DNA of 64,000 nucleotides from Platycnemis pennipes (lineage: Eukaryota > Arthropoda > Insecta > Odonata > Platycnemididae), in assembly GCA_933228895.1 (NCBI GenBank), contig OW121852.1, forward strand, positions 61,546,872 through 61,610,871, given 5' to 3'. Shown here in pieces: positions 43,316 through 54,642 of the stretch (position 1 is the stretch's first letter; the number at the start of each line of letters is the position of its first letter). Made by a program: the position numbers and the translations under genes. Under the pieces are notes generated by a model that was given only the letters and a program-made list of their open reading frames with translations, had not been told where the DNA came from and did not search any database.

Positions 43316-46300
43316 CTGTAAGTTGGGGCGAGTTCGGACACTTTTTTGTATATAATCATTATTTGCGCAACGACGTATTTGCCGATGTGCGCGAAAATCA
43401 AAATTAAAAATCTATATACCTTTAGAAACATCGTGAAAAGAAATAAACTGATGTTGCTTTATTGTAAACTACGAAAATATTCAATGACACCATTCGAACA
43501 CGCCTCACGGAGTGGGGCGAGTTCGGACACGCGCAAAATATTTACGTTTTCGTTCATAGTAATCACTTTCGTGGCGATAGGAAGAACATATGTTTATTTA
43601 AATATGTTCTTATATTAAAAATAATAATTTATAAATATTTTTGTTGTGTTAAAATACTGCAAGAGGCTTTTAGTTACTTGTTTTTATTAGTGAATCATTG
43701 AACTGGAAAAAAAATTCGAAAAATTTATATGATCGTTGCGACCAAGCATTTAGTTATTTAACATAGTAATTCTATAGATAACATTGAGAAAGTGCATTTG
43801 CTTCATTGTTAAAAACCAAAGAAATTTGTTGAGTGGTTAATATTTCTTTTATTTAAACCTCTACATCACACCGGCAAGAGCGTAAAATCTCGCAGGTTTG
43901 AAAAAATTCATGATGAAGACGGGAATATATTGAAATGAAATAAACCAAATATATCAACTTTGGATCACATATTTAATGATGCGTTTAAAAAATGTACAAT
44001 GAAATTGTCTTCTCATTTATTGTTCACTATTCAAACAAAAAATTTCAATCTCCCCGATGGATGCAACCAAAAGCTGACACGCTTCGATGAAGTGGGAACT
44101 TAACTTAGCAAAATAAAAAAATACACATAAGCATTAAAATAAATTATTACATTGACAAACAATACTATTCATAACAAAATCAATTAATCAACATCATTAA
44201 TGTTAGTTAAACCACAAAAAATGAAGCGGCCCCTTCGTAAGTCCCTTGGCGGAGCCAGCTGACGAACAATTTGCGTTCTGTGCACTAGGCACTCATCAGC
44301 AACATCGGGAAATCGGAAATAAGTCTCCTTGACTGTGGCTTTTTCCCAGAGACACTGAACGCGGAATCTGTTGTTAGAACAGACTTCCATAACTTTTCCC
44401 ACGAAGAGCCTGTCGCGTTTATTTGTTTCGAACTTGAATAAAATGAATGCATTTTCAGGGAAAGAGCCGGGAATTTCAAAATTACTCTCATCAGTAGCAT
44501 TGTTATTCTGCGATGCCAAATCATTGATCTCATCAATCGGTGCATTATTCTCTGAGGAAACGTCTCCCACTTCCTCAGCGCACGATTTAGTCACGCATTC
44601 AGCACTCACACTTTTCCCTGGCTGAACTTGAAGTTTTTTCCCCCTAGATTTTTTAAGCACAGGCGTTTCTACACTGGATGATGCCAACCATTGCAGAAAT
44701 GCATCTGACCATGCAGATCCCCCGGCGGCATTGTGCGAATTTACCTCAGGATTCAAAGAAGGAACTTTGTTAATAACTCGACTTTTGTCGAAAGGGAAAA
44801 TTCCTGCAGCTTTAAACCCTGCACAAACATTGCCTGATAGGTGAGATCCAATGGAATCAAAGGCAGATTTCAATAATCTGGGAAACTCACTTTTTGGAAG
44901 AACCCCGCGATTTTTGCATTTCCATTCATCAAGACATTTTCGCCATGCGATCTTAAGGGGTCTAAAAAAAGCAAGATCGAGAGGCTGGCATAAATGCGTC
45001 GCATTGGGAGGAAGCATTACAAAATTTATTCCCATTTCTTCGCACAACCTAATCACTTCTATTGAGAGGTGACTCGAAAGATTATCTCCTATTAAAAGTT
45101 TAGGCCCTTGCCTGTTTTTGAAAAATGGCACACATGTTGTTTTAAACCAGTCTTCAAAGCAAGCAATGTCAAACCATCCACTGATGTTCCTGTTGAATCT
45201 TGCACCCTCAATGCCACCTTCTACCCACGTAGGATACAAGTGCACAGCTTTGTACACTGTGTACAGTGGAAGCAATTCCCCGCTTGCAGCTGCTGCGATC
45301 ATCACAGACACACTCGTTTTGCTAGTGTCCTTAACAACTGATGGATGTTTCTCTCCCCTCTTAACAATCACCTGAGATTTTCCGGGATCGTCACAAAAAT
45401 TTGTCTCATCATAGTTTACTATGTTCTCTGGAGGAACACCATCCAAAGCCAGTTGTAAATTTTTAAAATATTGCTCTAAAACCTCTCTAGTCACTGCTGC
45501 ATGGGCCCTTTTAATGTTTTTCCCCAAACGCACTGTGAGTTCTGGTCGTCTCGTCATAAATCCCCGCACCCATTCCATTCCCAGGCAGTTATTTTTAAAT
45601 GTTTTCTCTTGTCGTCCCATCCTATTCAAAAATTCCTGTACGACTAACCGCAGATCTATTGCTCGTAAGGGAATCCCCCATTCTGCGCACTTAAGAATTC
45701 CTTGACTTAGCTGGCTTTCTTCTTGGTTGGAGAGAACAGTTTGTCCCCCAGATTTTTTCGGGTGCTTTCCCTTCAGTTTATCATAAACCGTAGATTTAGG
45801 CACTTCAAACTCCTTACACGCAGCCCGAAGTGTCATTCTTCCAAATTTCACAGCCTCAACAGCCTTATCGATGTTTTGCTCAACGTGCCCGTGTGAGCGC
45901 CGGCCTCCAATGACCCTCGCGTACTTTCTCACCATTCCGCCCGCGGAGCTACATGAAATCGAATAATGCGTTGTAATGGATAGAATATTCATGTTATTTG
46001 AAAGTAAATTTCCACATGTTATGAGAAATGAAGAAGCATTAAAAAGAAATGAATCTCATAAATTTCAGAAGCACTTACCAAAAAGCACAGTAGTTTCTTT
46101 CCGGCGATACAAAATTTCACCCAACTGTTGCGCCGCAAACTAATCGGATTGACTACGACGAAAAGCACGAGATCCACTGCTTTTATACGGAATATGATAC
46201 ATTGTATCATTCTTTGTCTCGGAGACATGATTAACTTGTATAACAATGTGAGCTTCGGGAGAAAACACAATGTAAGTACCGGTCGGCGCGATCGTCCGAA

Positions 46301-46336
46301 CCTGCCCCACGTGTCCGAACTCGCCCCAACTTACGG
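43316..46336 (-). mobile_element. Apparently intact pogo-type DNA transposon
   Basis: 3021 bp. The ends CTGTAAGTTGGGGCGAGTTC (43316) and, inverted, CCGTAAGTTGGGGCGAGTTC (ending 46336) match over 26 bp except one base, and are flanked by the TA duplication (43314-43315 and 46337-46338). A second inverted pair lies about 190 bp and 35 bp inside: GTGGGGCGAGTTCGGACACG near 43511 and CGTCCGAACCTGCCCCACG near 46294, probable transposase binding sites. The single gene inside is uninterrupted. Insertion is in the last CLUAP1 intron, antisense to it. Confidence 0.95.
44184..45935 (-). CDS. Pogo-superfamily transposase, uninterrupted
   Basis: 583 codons from the preferred Met at 45935 (MVRKYARVIGGRRSHGH); the frame is open 19 codons further upstream to 45992, but that stretch looks non-coding. 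Residues about 15-55 form a Psq-type helix-turn-helix (AVKFGRMTLRAACKEFEVPK then STVYDKLKGKHP). A CENP-B-like second DNA-binding region follows (GQTVLSNQEESQLSQGIL, GMEWVRGFMTRRPELTVR). The DDE nuclease core has NYDETNFCDDPG (D1), LLIGDNLSSHLS (D2) and CQPLDLAFFRPLK (D3), with all three acids present. The C-terminal 100 residues (NAFILFKFETNKRDRLFVGK) resemble the small beta-rich domain seen at the end of many insect pogo proteins. It cuts and pastes its element into TA sites. No stop or frameshift. Confidence 0.93.
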   Translation of the reverse strand: MVRKYARVIGGRRSHGHVEQNIDKAVEAVKFGRMTLRAACKEFEVPKSTVYDKLKGKHPKKSGGQTVLSNQEESQLSQGILKCAEWGIPLRAIDLRLVVQEFLNRMGRQEKTFKNNCLGMEWVRGFMTRRPELTVRLGKNIKRAHAAVTREVLEQYFKNLQLALDGVPPENIVNYDETNFCDDPGKSQVIVKRGEKHPSVVKDTSKTSVSVMIAAAASGELLPLYTVYKAVHLYPTWVEGGIEGARFNRNISGWFDIACFEDWFKTTCVPFFKNRQGPKLLIGDNLSSHLSIEVIRLCEEMGINFVMLPPNATHLCQPLDLAFFRPLKIAWRKCLDEWKCKNRGVLPKSEFPRLLKSAFDSIGSHLSGNVCAGFKAAGIFPFDKSRVINKVPSLNPEVNSHNAAGGSAWSDAFLQWLASSSVETPVLKKSRGKKLQVQPGKSVSAECVTKSCAEEVGDVSSENNAPIDEINDLASQNNNATDESNFEIPGSFPENAFILFKFETNKRDRLFVGKVMEVCSNNRFRVQCLWEKATVKETYFRFPDVADECLVHRTQIVRQLAPPRDLRRGRFIFCGLTNINDVD

Positions 46337-47353
46337 TACCTGCCATTCAATTTTTGGTGTGGCCTCTTGTAACCTGGAGGATATGGATATGGTGTGAGCA
46401 TGAGTGTGTGAGTAAATTTGTTGAGTCGGACTGTATCCGTTTCCTTAATAAATTATTTTGAATCACCGAGACGAGACATGAATAGTAACAGGAAAAAATA
46501 TTTCCTGGCCTCCGTTGAGCAGTGATATGGAACCACCATAAAGAGTTTAAGCTGGTTATGAAAATATGCACACCTTGGAAGGTGTTGGAATGGATACCAG
46601 ATGATGGCAGATGACAAGGTAGAGAAATTGAGGCGATTACATAAAGAGATTTGAAAATTACATTTTTCCATTATAGACCTAGGTTGACAATAGGGGCAGA
46701 AATAGCTCTGTAATGTCACTAAATTAAAAAAAATAAACAAATACAAAAATTAAAATAGGCCACAAATTACTTTTCTGTTAATCATATCTAACTTTCCTAA
46801 CATCATCTAGTTCATTTACAGATGCCAATAAAGAGATTATTCATAATATTAGGAGATAAGAATTATGGAATATTATTACAAGGTTAATGAGTAAAATAAC
46901 AGTGTATTTTTGATACAGTCATACACATGGTATATACAGTAAAACCTCTACCTAACGAACTCCCGCTAAATGAAGAACTCCGATGTACGAACAAATGCTA
47001 TTGGTCCCGACAAATTCCTATTTAAATGCATTAGTAAATACCTCTGATGAACGAACTCCTGCTTTACGAAAACTCCCAATCAACGAAATGAAAGATTAGC
47101 CCTGTCTTGTAATATTTACCTCTTCTTAACGTATTTAAAAAAAATGTTGCATAATTTTGAACATTATCGTGGTTTTTGCTGCTTTGAAAGTGAAAAGGAC
47201 CAGTCAGAGACTCCGTATGAACAAGCCAATCAGAAAGCTCCTTCTTTTTTGTTTATTCATTTAGTCGCATTTCCGGTAATTAGCGTCATTTGTTAGCGGC
47301 GTTGTTAGTGAAGTTTGGTCGGTGTTCTCAAGTTTTACTGCAGTTCTTTTTCG

Positions 47354-48366
47354 TGACAACTTCGTGGCATCAAATGGATGGCTCCAAAAGTTCAAGAAAC
47401 GCTGGAACGTGACATCATTAAAAATCTGTGGGGAAGAGGCTGCGGTTAGCCCTGAGTGGTAGAGAGCTGGAGGGAGAGGCTGTCATTTTTGATTGGTGAG
47501 GGCTACAGCCCTAAAGATATTTTTAATACAGACAAAGCGGGCATTTTTTATAATTTACTGCCCGATCGCACATTGAATGTGAAAGGAGAGGCCTGCCATG
47601 GGGGGAAGATGAGCAAGGAGTGTTTTACGGTCCTCCTCAGTGCCAATAGTGATGGCTCGGAGAAGTTGCCACCGTTTGTTATCGGCAAATATGCTAAACC
47701 CCGTTGTTTGAAGAGCGTGAAAACAATGCCCTGTCCATATTCCAGTAATGAAAATGCATGGATGACTTCGTCCTTATTCCGGCAGTGGTTGGCGGGAGTG
47801 GATGCACGTATGGGGGGAAAGAACAGGAAAATAGTATTATTCCTCTACAGGTGTACAGCACACAATGTGGAAGGGCTGACACTGAGGAATGTGCATATTT
47901 TTTCTTCCCCACTAACTGCACAAGCAAGCTGCAACCGCTGGATCAAGGGGTAATTTCTGTCATAAAGAGGATTTACTGACGCATGCTGGTGGAGTTTTTG
48001 GTCTGCTGGTTGGACAGTGTTGAAAGTGTAAAACTCCTAAAGTGGAATATTCTGCAGGGTATGCAGTGCCTGTGCGAAGCATGGAAGTGTGTCACACCAA
48101 CTACCATAGCTCACTGTTTCCGTAAAGCTGGGTTTTCACTTGACAGCGTGTGTGAAGATTTGAGAGAGGACTCGATGGACAGCGAGTTATGGGTGGGCTT
48201 GGTGCAGACGATGGAAGTCAACGCATCATTTGATGAATACGCGACAGTGGACATCAATATAGACACATGTGCCGACGAAGAAGTTGAGGATGTGCCTGAG
48301 ACGTCAGAGGCCAGAGTGGAGGAAGATCAGGAAGATGATGGACCGGAAATGGACTTTCCGAACTAG
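47354..48366 (+). pseudogene. Tigger (TIGD-type) transposase pseudogene
   Basis: Blocks in order but in different frames: ASNGWLQKFKKRWNVTSLKI (CENP-B DNA-binding domain) at about 47360; WRERLSFLIGEGYSPKDIFN with NTDKAGIFYNLLPDRTL (D1) at 47456-47580; CFTVLLSANSDGSEKLPPFV; then VLFLYRCTAHN at about 47835, where the second catalytic Asp (usual xxDxCxAH) is Tyr; CTSKLQPLDQGVISVIKRIY (D3) at 47920-47979; and an acidic tail to 48366. At least two frameshifts plus the D-to-Y change make it dead. The N-terminal helix-turn-helix is not readable. Confidence 0.88.
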
Positions 48367-49321
48367 TTGTCTGTCAGTTCAGCATTGGACACCTTAGAAA
48401 AATTTATTGTGTTACGAAATAACAGAAAATTTAATGTGTTCCTTCCGGAAAGTGCAATTTTTAAGGAAATGAAGGGGAAGCAGAAAGTCATCTTTGTTGT
48501 CCTATTTTAAGAAAAAGTAGTTGAAATATATTTGTTTCAAAATGCATCGTGGTTTATAAATTTCACCCTCATTCAGGCAAACAAGTTTTCTCGGAATGAT
48601 CGACGGTAATTCTCCGCAGTGAGGTAAGTAATTTCGTAGTTATTTATATCACCATTATATTTAAAAGAGAATGGTTATTCGGATAGAGCAGTCACTGTTT
48701 TTGACCTTAAGGTGTCAGTTCTCAAATTTCTCATCATTTAACATGATTGTCTTTTTTATAATGAGGTGAAACTAATGCATTTCATCCCAGTATTCCTTTG
48801 CTTTGCTTTTCTATAAGGGTCCACAAGCATTTTATTTGAGTTCTCCGTGGTAACTAAGTCGATTCAAATTAACATATTTGTTGATCATGTCGCATCATGT
48901 TTTATTTACGAAGCAGTTCTCTAAAACCTTAAATGCATCGTGAGTGTGACCGTATTGAGTTAAGGTGTGGTTTCGCTGGGGTATCCGGCGTCCTACTACT
49001 GCCATAGTTCTTGAAAGTGGCAGAATAAGAATCCACTCGCCAACTCTAGCATATTTGTTATGCAATGGGTGGGAAGTTAAGGCAGGTTTACGATTGGCTT
49101 CAACGCGTACTTCACCCTCGAGCTGAATACCCAGGTTCTTACCCACTACTACAATTATCACAGCATTTACAAGCTGATAATACGCGTACTCGTCCATGTT
49201 CTCGCTCTTTTGTAGATAGTAAACAAATCAACAGATGTTGGCACTCAGCTACGTGTAAACATCTTCATTCAAGCAAAGATGAATGAAGGCAATCAAAGTT
49301 TACTGACGCGCATTCCAGTTG

Positions 49322-49480
49322 ATGGCGATCGTAACAGGATGGTGTCAATGAAAAAACAATTCACGGTTAAAGTTTGACGTTCACGCCAATCATAAACTGG
49401 CGATCGTAACAGGATATCGTGAATGTAAAAAACAATTCACGGTTAAAGTTTGATGTCCACGCCAATCATAAACCGGCCTT
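49322..49480. repeat. Two tandem copies of a 78 bp unit
   Basis: TGGCGATCGTAACAGGATGG then CAATTCACGGTTAAAGTTTG and CACGCCAATCATAAACTGGC is repeated directly once, with about five differences. GCCAATCATAAACtGGC partly mirrors TGGCGATCG, so each unit can fold. It lies inside the Tigger element before its right end. Confidence 0.8.
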
Positions 49481-50127
49481 TAGAAAACGCAGTAAATGTT
49501 ATAATTAGCAGGACTTGCTGAAAGACCTGTTTGTTGTTACTCCATGGTTTTTTACAAGACAAGGGAGCAGTAAGGATAAAAGTATGCGATCCTCTGTGGA
49601 AATTTTACATCTAATTGAGTTCTGCAAACCACATTCCCTGAAATTCCAGGTATGTTCGTACAAGAAGTGGATTATTTACGTTGTCCCTGGAGTGATGCAA
49701 CGTGCAAAACACGTCCGATGACCGAACTCCCGATGAACGAACTGGAAAATTTTCGGTCCCTTGAATTTCGTTAACTAGAGGTTATACTGTATTACAAAGC
49801 CATGCTCTATATCCCGCTCTTCACTAACCATCTCTTTACATCCCCTCTCAAGGTGCTTGTCATGAGTCCTATTCTGTTGGTAATCACCTGCTCGGCCAAA
49901 GCAATTCTCCTAATATCATTATTACTACGCTCATGTTTGACCTATATGCTACGCAAATAAAAAAACTGTTTCACATATTCTAGCAAAGCCCTCCTATACT
50001 AATACGAAGTTTTGCCTTCTTTTTCCTGTAGAATCTCATAACTTTTTATTTCATATAATTTATTCTCATCCCTAATGTATCATAATGAATTTTTTAAGCA
50101 TCTAGTAATAATTTCACTTATTAGCAC

Positions 50128-50475
50128 TGGTACATTTGAAATGTGGTGCTGCAGAAGAATGATGAAGATAAAAAAGATTGACCAAGTAACTAAAGAAGAA
50201 GCCTTAAGAAGAGTGGGAGAAAAGATGTATGCTGAAAATTTTAAAATGAAGATGGGACAACTTAATCAGACATATCTTGAGACCAAATGGCCTGCTGAAG
50301 ACAATAATTTGGGATGAAGTCAATTGGAAGGATTGAAAAGGAAGGCCTTGCTTGAGATACACTGAGTGAGTATTGATGGATATGAAAGAGAAGAACTACA
50401 TAAATATGAAGAGGTTAGTCGATAGGATAATCATGTCAAACCTATCTTAGGATTTTTGACTGATGATGATGAACA
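50128..50475 (+). pseudogene. RTE-like LINE 3' end fragment
   Basis: The + strand encodes TFEMWCCRRMMKIKKIDQVT, then KEEALRRVGEKMYAENFKMK, collinear with the tail of the 4340-6130 LINE (FEIWCYRRMMKIEWIDRVTN). It ends in TTTTTGACTGATGATGATGA, the family's 3' tail. 5'-truncated insertion. Confidence 0.75.
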
Positions 50476-50479
50476 ATTA

Positions 50480-51680
50480 CTATAGTCCATTTCGAATTAG
50501 TTGGCGAGTGGGGAGGCCGGGCCAGTCGGAGAGAATTCCACCATTCTTGTCACCCCTCACTGACTCTCACGCGAGAGGGGAAAATACATAGTATTGGCGA
50601 GGTAGGGGAGGTGAACACCAGATAGGCATTGCCATATGTATCACAGTGAATGAATTAGAATGAAGGGTTTACACAACCACTTCGGCACGTAATGGACGTG
50701 AGGAAATAACAGGAAGTAGTATTATATCCTGGCATAGTAGGGCATTTTGCGGTGCATAATTCCATAGAGTATTATATAGAGGGCTCACTGCAAAGGGCAA
50801 AACTGTCCTACGTTTTGGATGTAGTTTCCATAGATAACGTGGTAAGAATTTTTTGTGTTATGTCACAAATGAAGTATATTGGTTCCATTGATTTCGATTT
50901 TCTAATAAAATTAAGGGGCACATATCATATGCTATCGTTCTTTAATTTAAGCTCATTCTGAAGAATTCCCAATAGGGTTCCAATCAAAATTTTTCTCAAG
51001 TTTATGAAGTTTAAAATTCAGGTAAAATTATTTTAACTTTCCTTTGTCAGCTCTAAGCTTAGCAGGCTTGCCCAGTGGCACCAGTTTGCCATTAGGTGTT
51101 ACACCATTCCCAGTGTGATACAAGAATGATGGCGATTGGCGTCATCTGCATCAAATGTTCATTTTTCTGTTATGAAGTTATGAATTTCACTACATGACAT
51201 TGACTTTGTCAGAAAGTTGGAGATATGGCCCCTGACATTAGTTCTTAGGAGTATCTAATATGTATTTCTTTTGCTGGAAGAATACGTCTATGTGCATTTG
51301 AAAAATTGTGATAAGATTCCATCCATCTTTCATGTATTTTTTAGCGTTTTAAGAAGCCAAGTTTTGAGATGTGTCACAAGAACATAAAATAGTATTTTGT
51401 TATTTTTGTTTTAGTCTACATATCTAGGTCTTTGAAGATTTTTTCCGGAAACCTGCATCTTGATGGATCATAATAACAATTCTAATGTCTTTTTTGATCA
51501 AGCTGTGGAAAACAATAATATGATGCCGATTCTTCAAATTTTGTGCTGTGCTTCAAATTGCCAATCTCACATGTGACTGTTATACTTGTTAGGATTTTCC
51601 TTACGTTCAAGCAATTTGTGATTGTAAATGCATGCATTAGATGAACCATAACCGTGAGATGTGAGTGGATCTAGTAGTGT
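50480..51680. other. CLUAP1 intron sequence, nothing recognised
   Basis: Contains a GC-richer 150 bp stretch after 50480 and then AT-rich intron. No exon or repeat with clear ends was identified. Confidence 0.5.
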
Positions 51681-51726
51681 ACCAACAGGGTGGCAGCCCT
51701 GGGTACTGTAAAGGGGGGGAATGATG

Positions 51727-51836
51727 TTTTTCAATTTTGTAAAAATTGAAAAACATCTTTTTTTTTAGTAATAATATACAGAATATATATGTACCCCGGT
51801 AGAGCAAAAAATAATTTTTGTTCTACCGGGGGTGGC
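51727..51836. repeat. Pair of adjacent perfect hairpins
   Basis: At 51727-51755, GTTTTTCAATTTTGTAAAAA runs into its own inverse TTGAAAAAC. At 51795-51832, CCCCGGTAGAGCAAAAAATA is followed by its inverse TTTTTGTTCTACCGGGG: a stem of about 17 bp with a single mismatch and almost no loop. Flanking words GGGTGGCAGCCCTGGGT and GGGGTGGCTACC suggest these lie inside a small inverted-repeat element at about 51690-51865. Confidence 0.75.
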
Positions 51837-51869
51837 TACCATCTAGTTAGCCCTGGGTGCCAAGTTATG

Positions 51870-52990
51870 CAAGGTAGCCTTGGTATGCCATTGAGTGGAT
51901 TTGAAGTCTATTTTGCTGGAATCGTCCCTCTTTAGGTAATTAAGCATAAAATGTATCACGCTACTATTTATTTTTTATAGAACAAAAAAATTATGGAAAC
52001 AATTTATTGGTGTCCACTGATTTGTAAAAGAACAAAATGCTATTCAATACACGTAGATGTGCATTTCTATAAACTAGAAGTTTTAGACCAACTGAAATTT
52101 CAACTCATTATTTTGATTGCTGAAGTGTAAGACATATTTTAGATTTAGTGGAAAATAATCCATATAGTGTGCTGGAATATATGGTAAATCCTTGTGAGCT
52201 ATTACCAGTTGCAAGTGATGACATTTTTCAAGGTGCTGCTGAATTTCCAAGTTAATTATCTTCAATATTTTAAAATATTTCTGTCATTATTAGTATCAAC
52301 AATTGTTTATATGTACTAAAGTAGAATATGTAATGGTAATGGATGTGGTTTCTAATAATATTAGGAGAAGATTTGGCTAAACTGGCAATCACCAATGGAA
52401 GAGAAATTTGGACTATGGCCGTAAGTGATAATATGAAGGAAAGAGTTTTATATGGAACATTAGAAATCATGAATACAAGACTAAAAAGGGAAATTGGGTA
52501 GGGAAGGAACCATCCAGGATATTATTAGTGGGTATGAAGTATTGTATTAAATCCTATCCTAATCATTAGAAAAATAGTAAAAATCATTATATAGGGATTT
52601 GTGTAAAAATTTGGTCTTTAAATTCCACCTGGAATATTTCCATACAATCATTCATCCATCTCCTAATTTTCCATTAAATTTTCACCTCACATCATCTTTG
52701 GTAGATCAAAATATTTAATTGAACATTTAATGAAAACTTACCACCAGTAGAGCATGATTCTGCATGTTGGTGAACTGCTACATTATACATAAATGATGGA
52801 ACTGAGAAAAAAAGATTATCATTGTTCCATTTTCAATGTATATACAACACTTGGAGAATCAGAACTTTTCCTGCAGTTGCAAAAACCCTGAGGTCTCAAA
52901 TGTGTTCTTTGCAGAGTTGTGCAGATCCTGACCTCAAATTTTATTTCAGTGATAGGATCTATTTCTGGAAACCCTCACAGAGAGTAGAGA
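51870..52990. other. CLUAP1 intron sequence, nothing recognised
   Basis: About 1.1 kb of AT-rich sequence. Only short random ORFs on both strands; no repeat ends or coding-like motifs were seen. Confidence 0.5.
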
Positions 52991-53019
52991 ATGTCATCTA
53001 GGGCCCACAACAGTACACA

Positions 53020-53375
53020 TTTTCAATCTTTGCATACTGTACTCCATCAAATATATTGGTTCAAAACCTTCAAAAAAGAAGAACGAGAGATAGTCTACTA
53101 GTCCTACGCCTCCATGTATCCTTGCTTCTCTACTGCTGGTTCCAGATTTGATAACAGCCTCATGGTTTTTATACAAACAGTGGATCATTCTAAGGTCCCT
53201 GTATTTTACTCCAAATTGGAGATGCAATGGATGCTAGTTTGCTCTCCATTCTTTTTGAGTAGCCTGAGAGCCAATATTGCTTCACTTGTACCCATGCTTT
53301 TCCTGAATCCTAATTGGTCTTCATCCAGGAACTCCTACTTTTCCTTCTATTCTTCTGTAGATGATCCTTGTTAAA
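53020..53375 (-). pseudogene. RTE-like LINE copy 2, RT part
   Basis: The + strand text CTTGCTTCTCTACTGCTGGT, then TTTTTATACAAACAGTGGAT and CTTCATCCAGGAACTCCT, is collinear with 5270-5580 of the first LINE (RT palm region, minus strand). It breaks at 53375, and collinearity resumes at about 54823. The copy is thus split by about 1.45 kb of other repeats and has lost about 35 bp at the junction. Confidence 0.8.
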
Positions 53376-53379
53376 AGGG

Positions 53380-53475
53380 CTGTGCGAGCAGGGATTTTTT
53401 TAAGCCAAGCGAGATCGAGTGAGAATTTGAAAAAATCTTGAGTCTCGAGCGAGATCGAGCAAGATTCGAGCACAC
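53380..53475. repeat. GAGCGAGATC / GATTCGAG simple-like repeat
   Basis: Repeated CGAGCGAGATCGAG and GAATTTGA words. Similar GATTCGA words are dense at 56858-56960. This kind of sequence often forms the subterminal part of hAT-type MITEs, but ends were not resolved. Confidence 0.5.
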
Positions 53476-53977
53476 TGAAATTGCAGTACAGACTATGTTG
53501 GTACATCTATGTTGGTAGTAATTTTCTACTTAGACAAATATAAGTTTAAGCTTAGGCGTTATTAACCAATTTCTGTTGAGCATAACTTTAGCATTTACTA
53601 TTAGAGATCGACATCTACGTGGAATCATTAGGATGAAGGTATCCTGTATTTATGAGATAATAGGCCTCCATCGAATTATGAATACACCCCTTCTTTCACC
53701 ACTAAAATTTAAAAACGTTTTTGGAGTATAAATACATACTATCACCCAATACCTAAGCATAATGGCCTCACCCCATGTTTTAACTTGGTATGTTTTTAAA
53801 TGCCTGGCCTATATTCACATAAATACTTTTCAAATAAAATAAAATAACAGGGTTTCAAACTTGAGCTTGGTCTTTATTGAATTATTACTTTTTTATTACT
53901 TAAATTATTTGTGAACTCCTAGATCAGATTGTCAGTCATGGAAATTGTGACTGGCTAGGCCTAAATTACATAGGTAG

Positions 53978-54310
53978 AGTAAAATCCAGGGGTCTCACCA
54001 TGTTCCCCAAAATAATTATTGTGACGATTTTCGTGCTAGAAGTAGGTAACTTTTTCGTGATTTTAATCCCGATGTCCCGGCCGAAGTGTCTCAATGGCAC
54101 TACTTTAAGAGATGTACACGGTCGGCGACATGTCTAATACAGTAAAACCTCACCATGTCCCCCTAAATGATTCCATTGACTATTTTCATTGGAAGTGGAA
54201 GGTTACTCTTTAGCAGATTTTATCTCGATGCATCACAACGGCGCTACTTCAGGCACTCATACTACTGTAAGCTATCATCAAGATCATACCAATGCGATCG
54301 GCGACATCTA
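53978..54310. repeat. Tandem diverged copies of a Tigger-like end
   Basis: Unit 1 (from about 53978: GTAAAATCC...TCACCATGTTCCCC) and unit 2 (from 54138: GTAAAACCTCACCATGTCCC) share the order CACCATGT, CCC, ATT..(A/T)TTG, GAAGTAGGTAACTTTTT-like, TTTTAATCCCGATG / TTTTATCTCGATG, GGCACTACTT / GGCGCTACTT and CGGTCGGCGACATGTCTAAT / CGATCGGCGACATCTAATAT. Unit 2 begins with the typical TACAGTAAAACCTC end. About 160 bp period, strongly diverged. Confidence 0.65.
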
Positions 54311-54642
54311 ATATGTAATTTGATACAAAAGAAAGACAACCGCATGAATGTAAGCACATACATTATTTCATAACAAAATTAACAACCCAGCAAATCGAAA
54401 TTGGTCATTATATCTTACATTTCTACAGTCTTAGAGCATTTTTGTGATGAATGTGCTGTTTCACCTCTACCTTCGGCATAATTCGTATGATATGTAAATT
54501 ATTTATTCTTTGATTTTAGGGGAATTGATGCCTACCAAAAGAAAATTAACTTATATAATTAGAGGAAAAGTTGGGCATGCTCGACAGAGTGAAACGTAGG
54601 ATATTTCAATCCTGCCTCGTGAACGGCAGTGAAATTCACATA

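Larger units (their letters stand above)
46937..49789 (+). mobile_element. Tigger element, decayed, TA-flanked
   Basis: 2853 bp. Left end CAGTAAAACCTCTACCTAAC (46937) and inverted right end CAGTATAACCTCTAGTTAAC (ending 49789), with TA at 46935-46936 and 49790-49791. Subterminal words GAACTCCCG and CGATGAACGAACT occur near both ends. The interior has a broken Tigger transposase (47350-48366) and a 78 bp tandem repeat (49322-49480). It is only 600 bp from the intact pogo element but belongs to a different family. Confidence 0.9.

Noticed and set aside
44184..45992. Domesticated host gene (jerky/tigger-derived)
   Set aside because: Perfect TIRs, TA duplication and subterminal repeats frame the ORF, so it is a transposon gene in place and not a domesticated one.
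48895..49197. 100-codon minus ORF inside Tigger element
   Set aside because: No similarity to transposase blocks and antisense to non-coding 3' part; chance.
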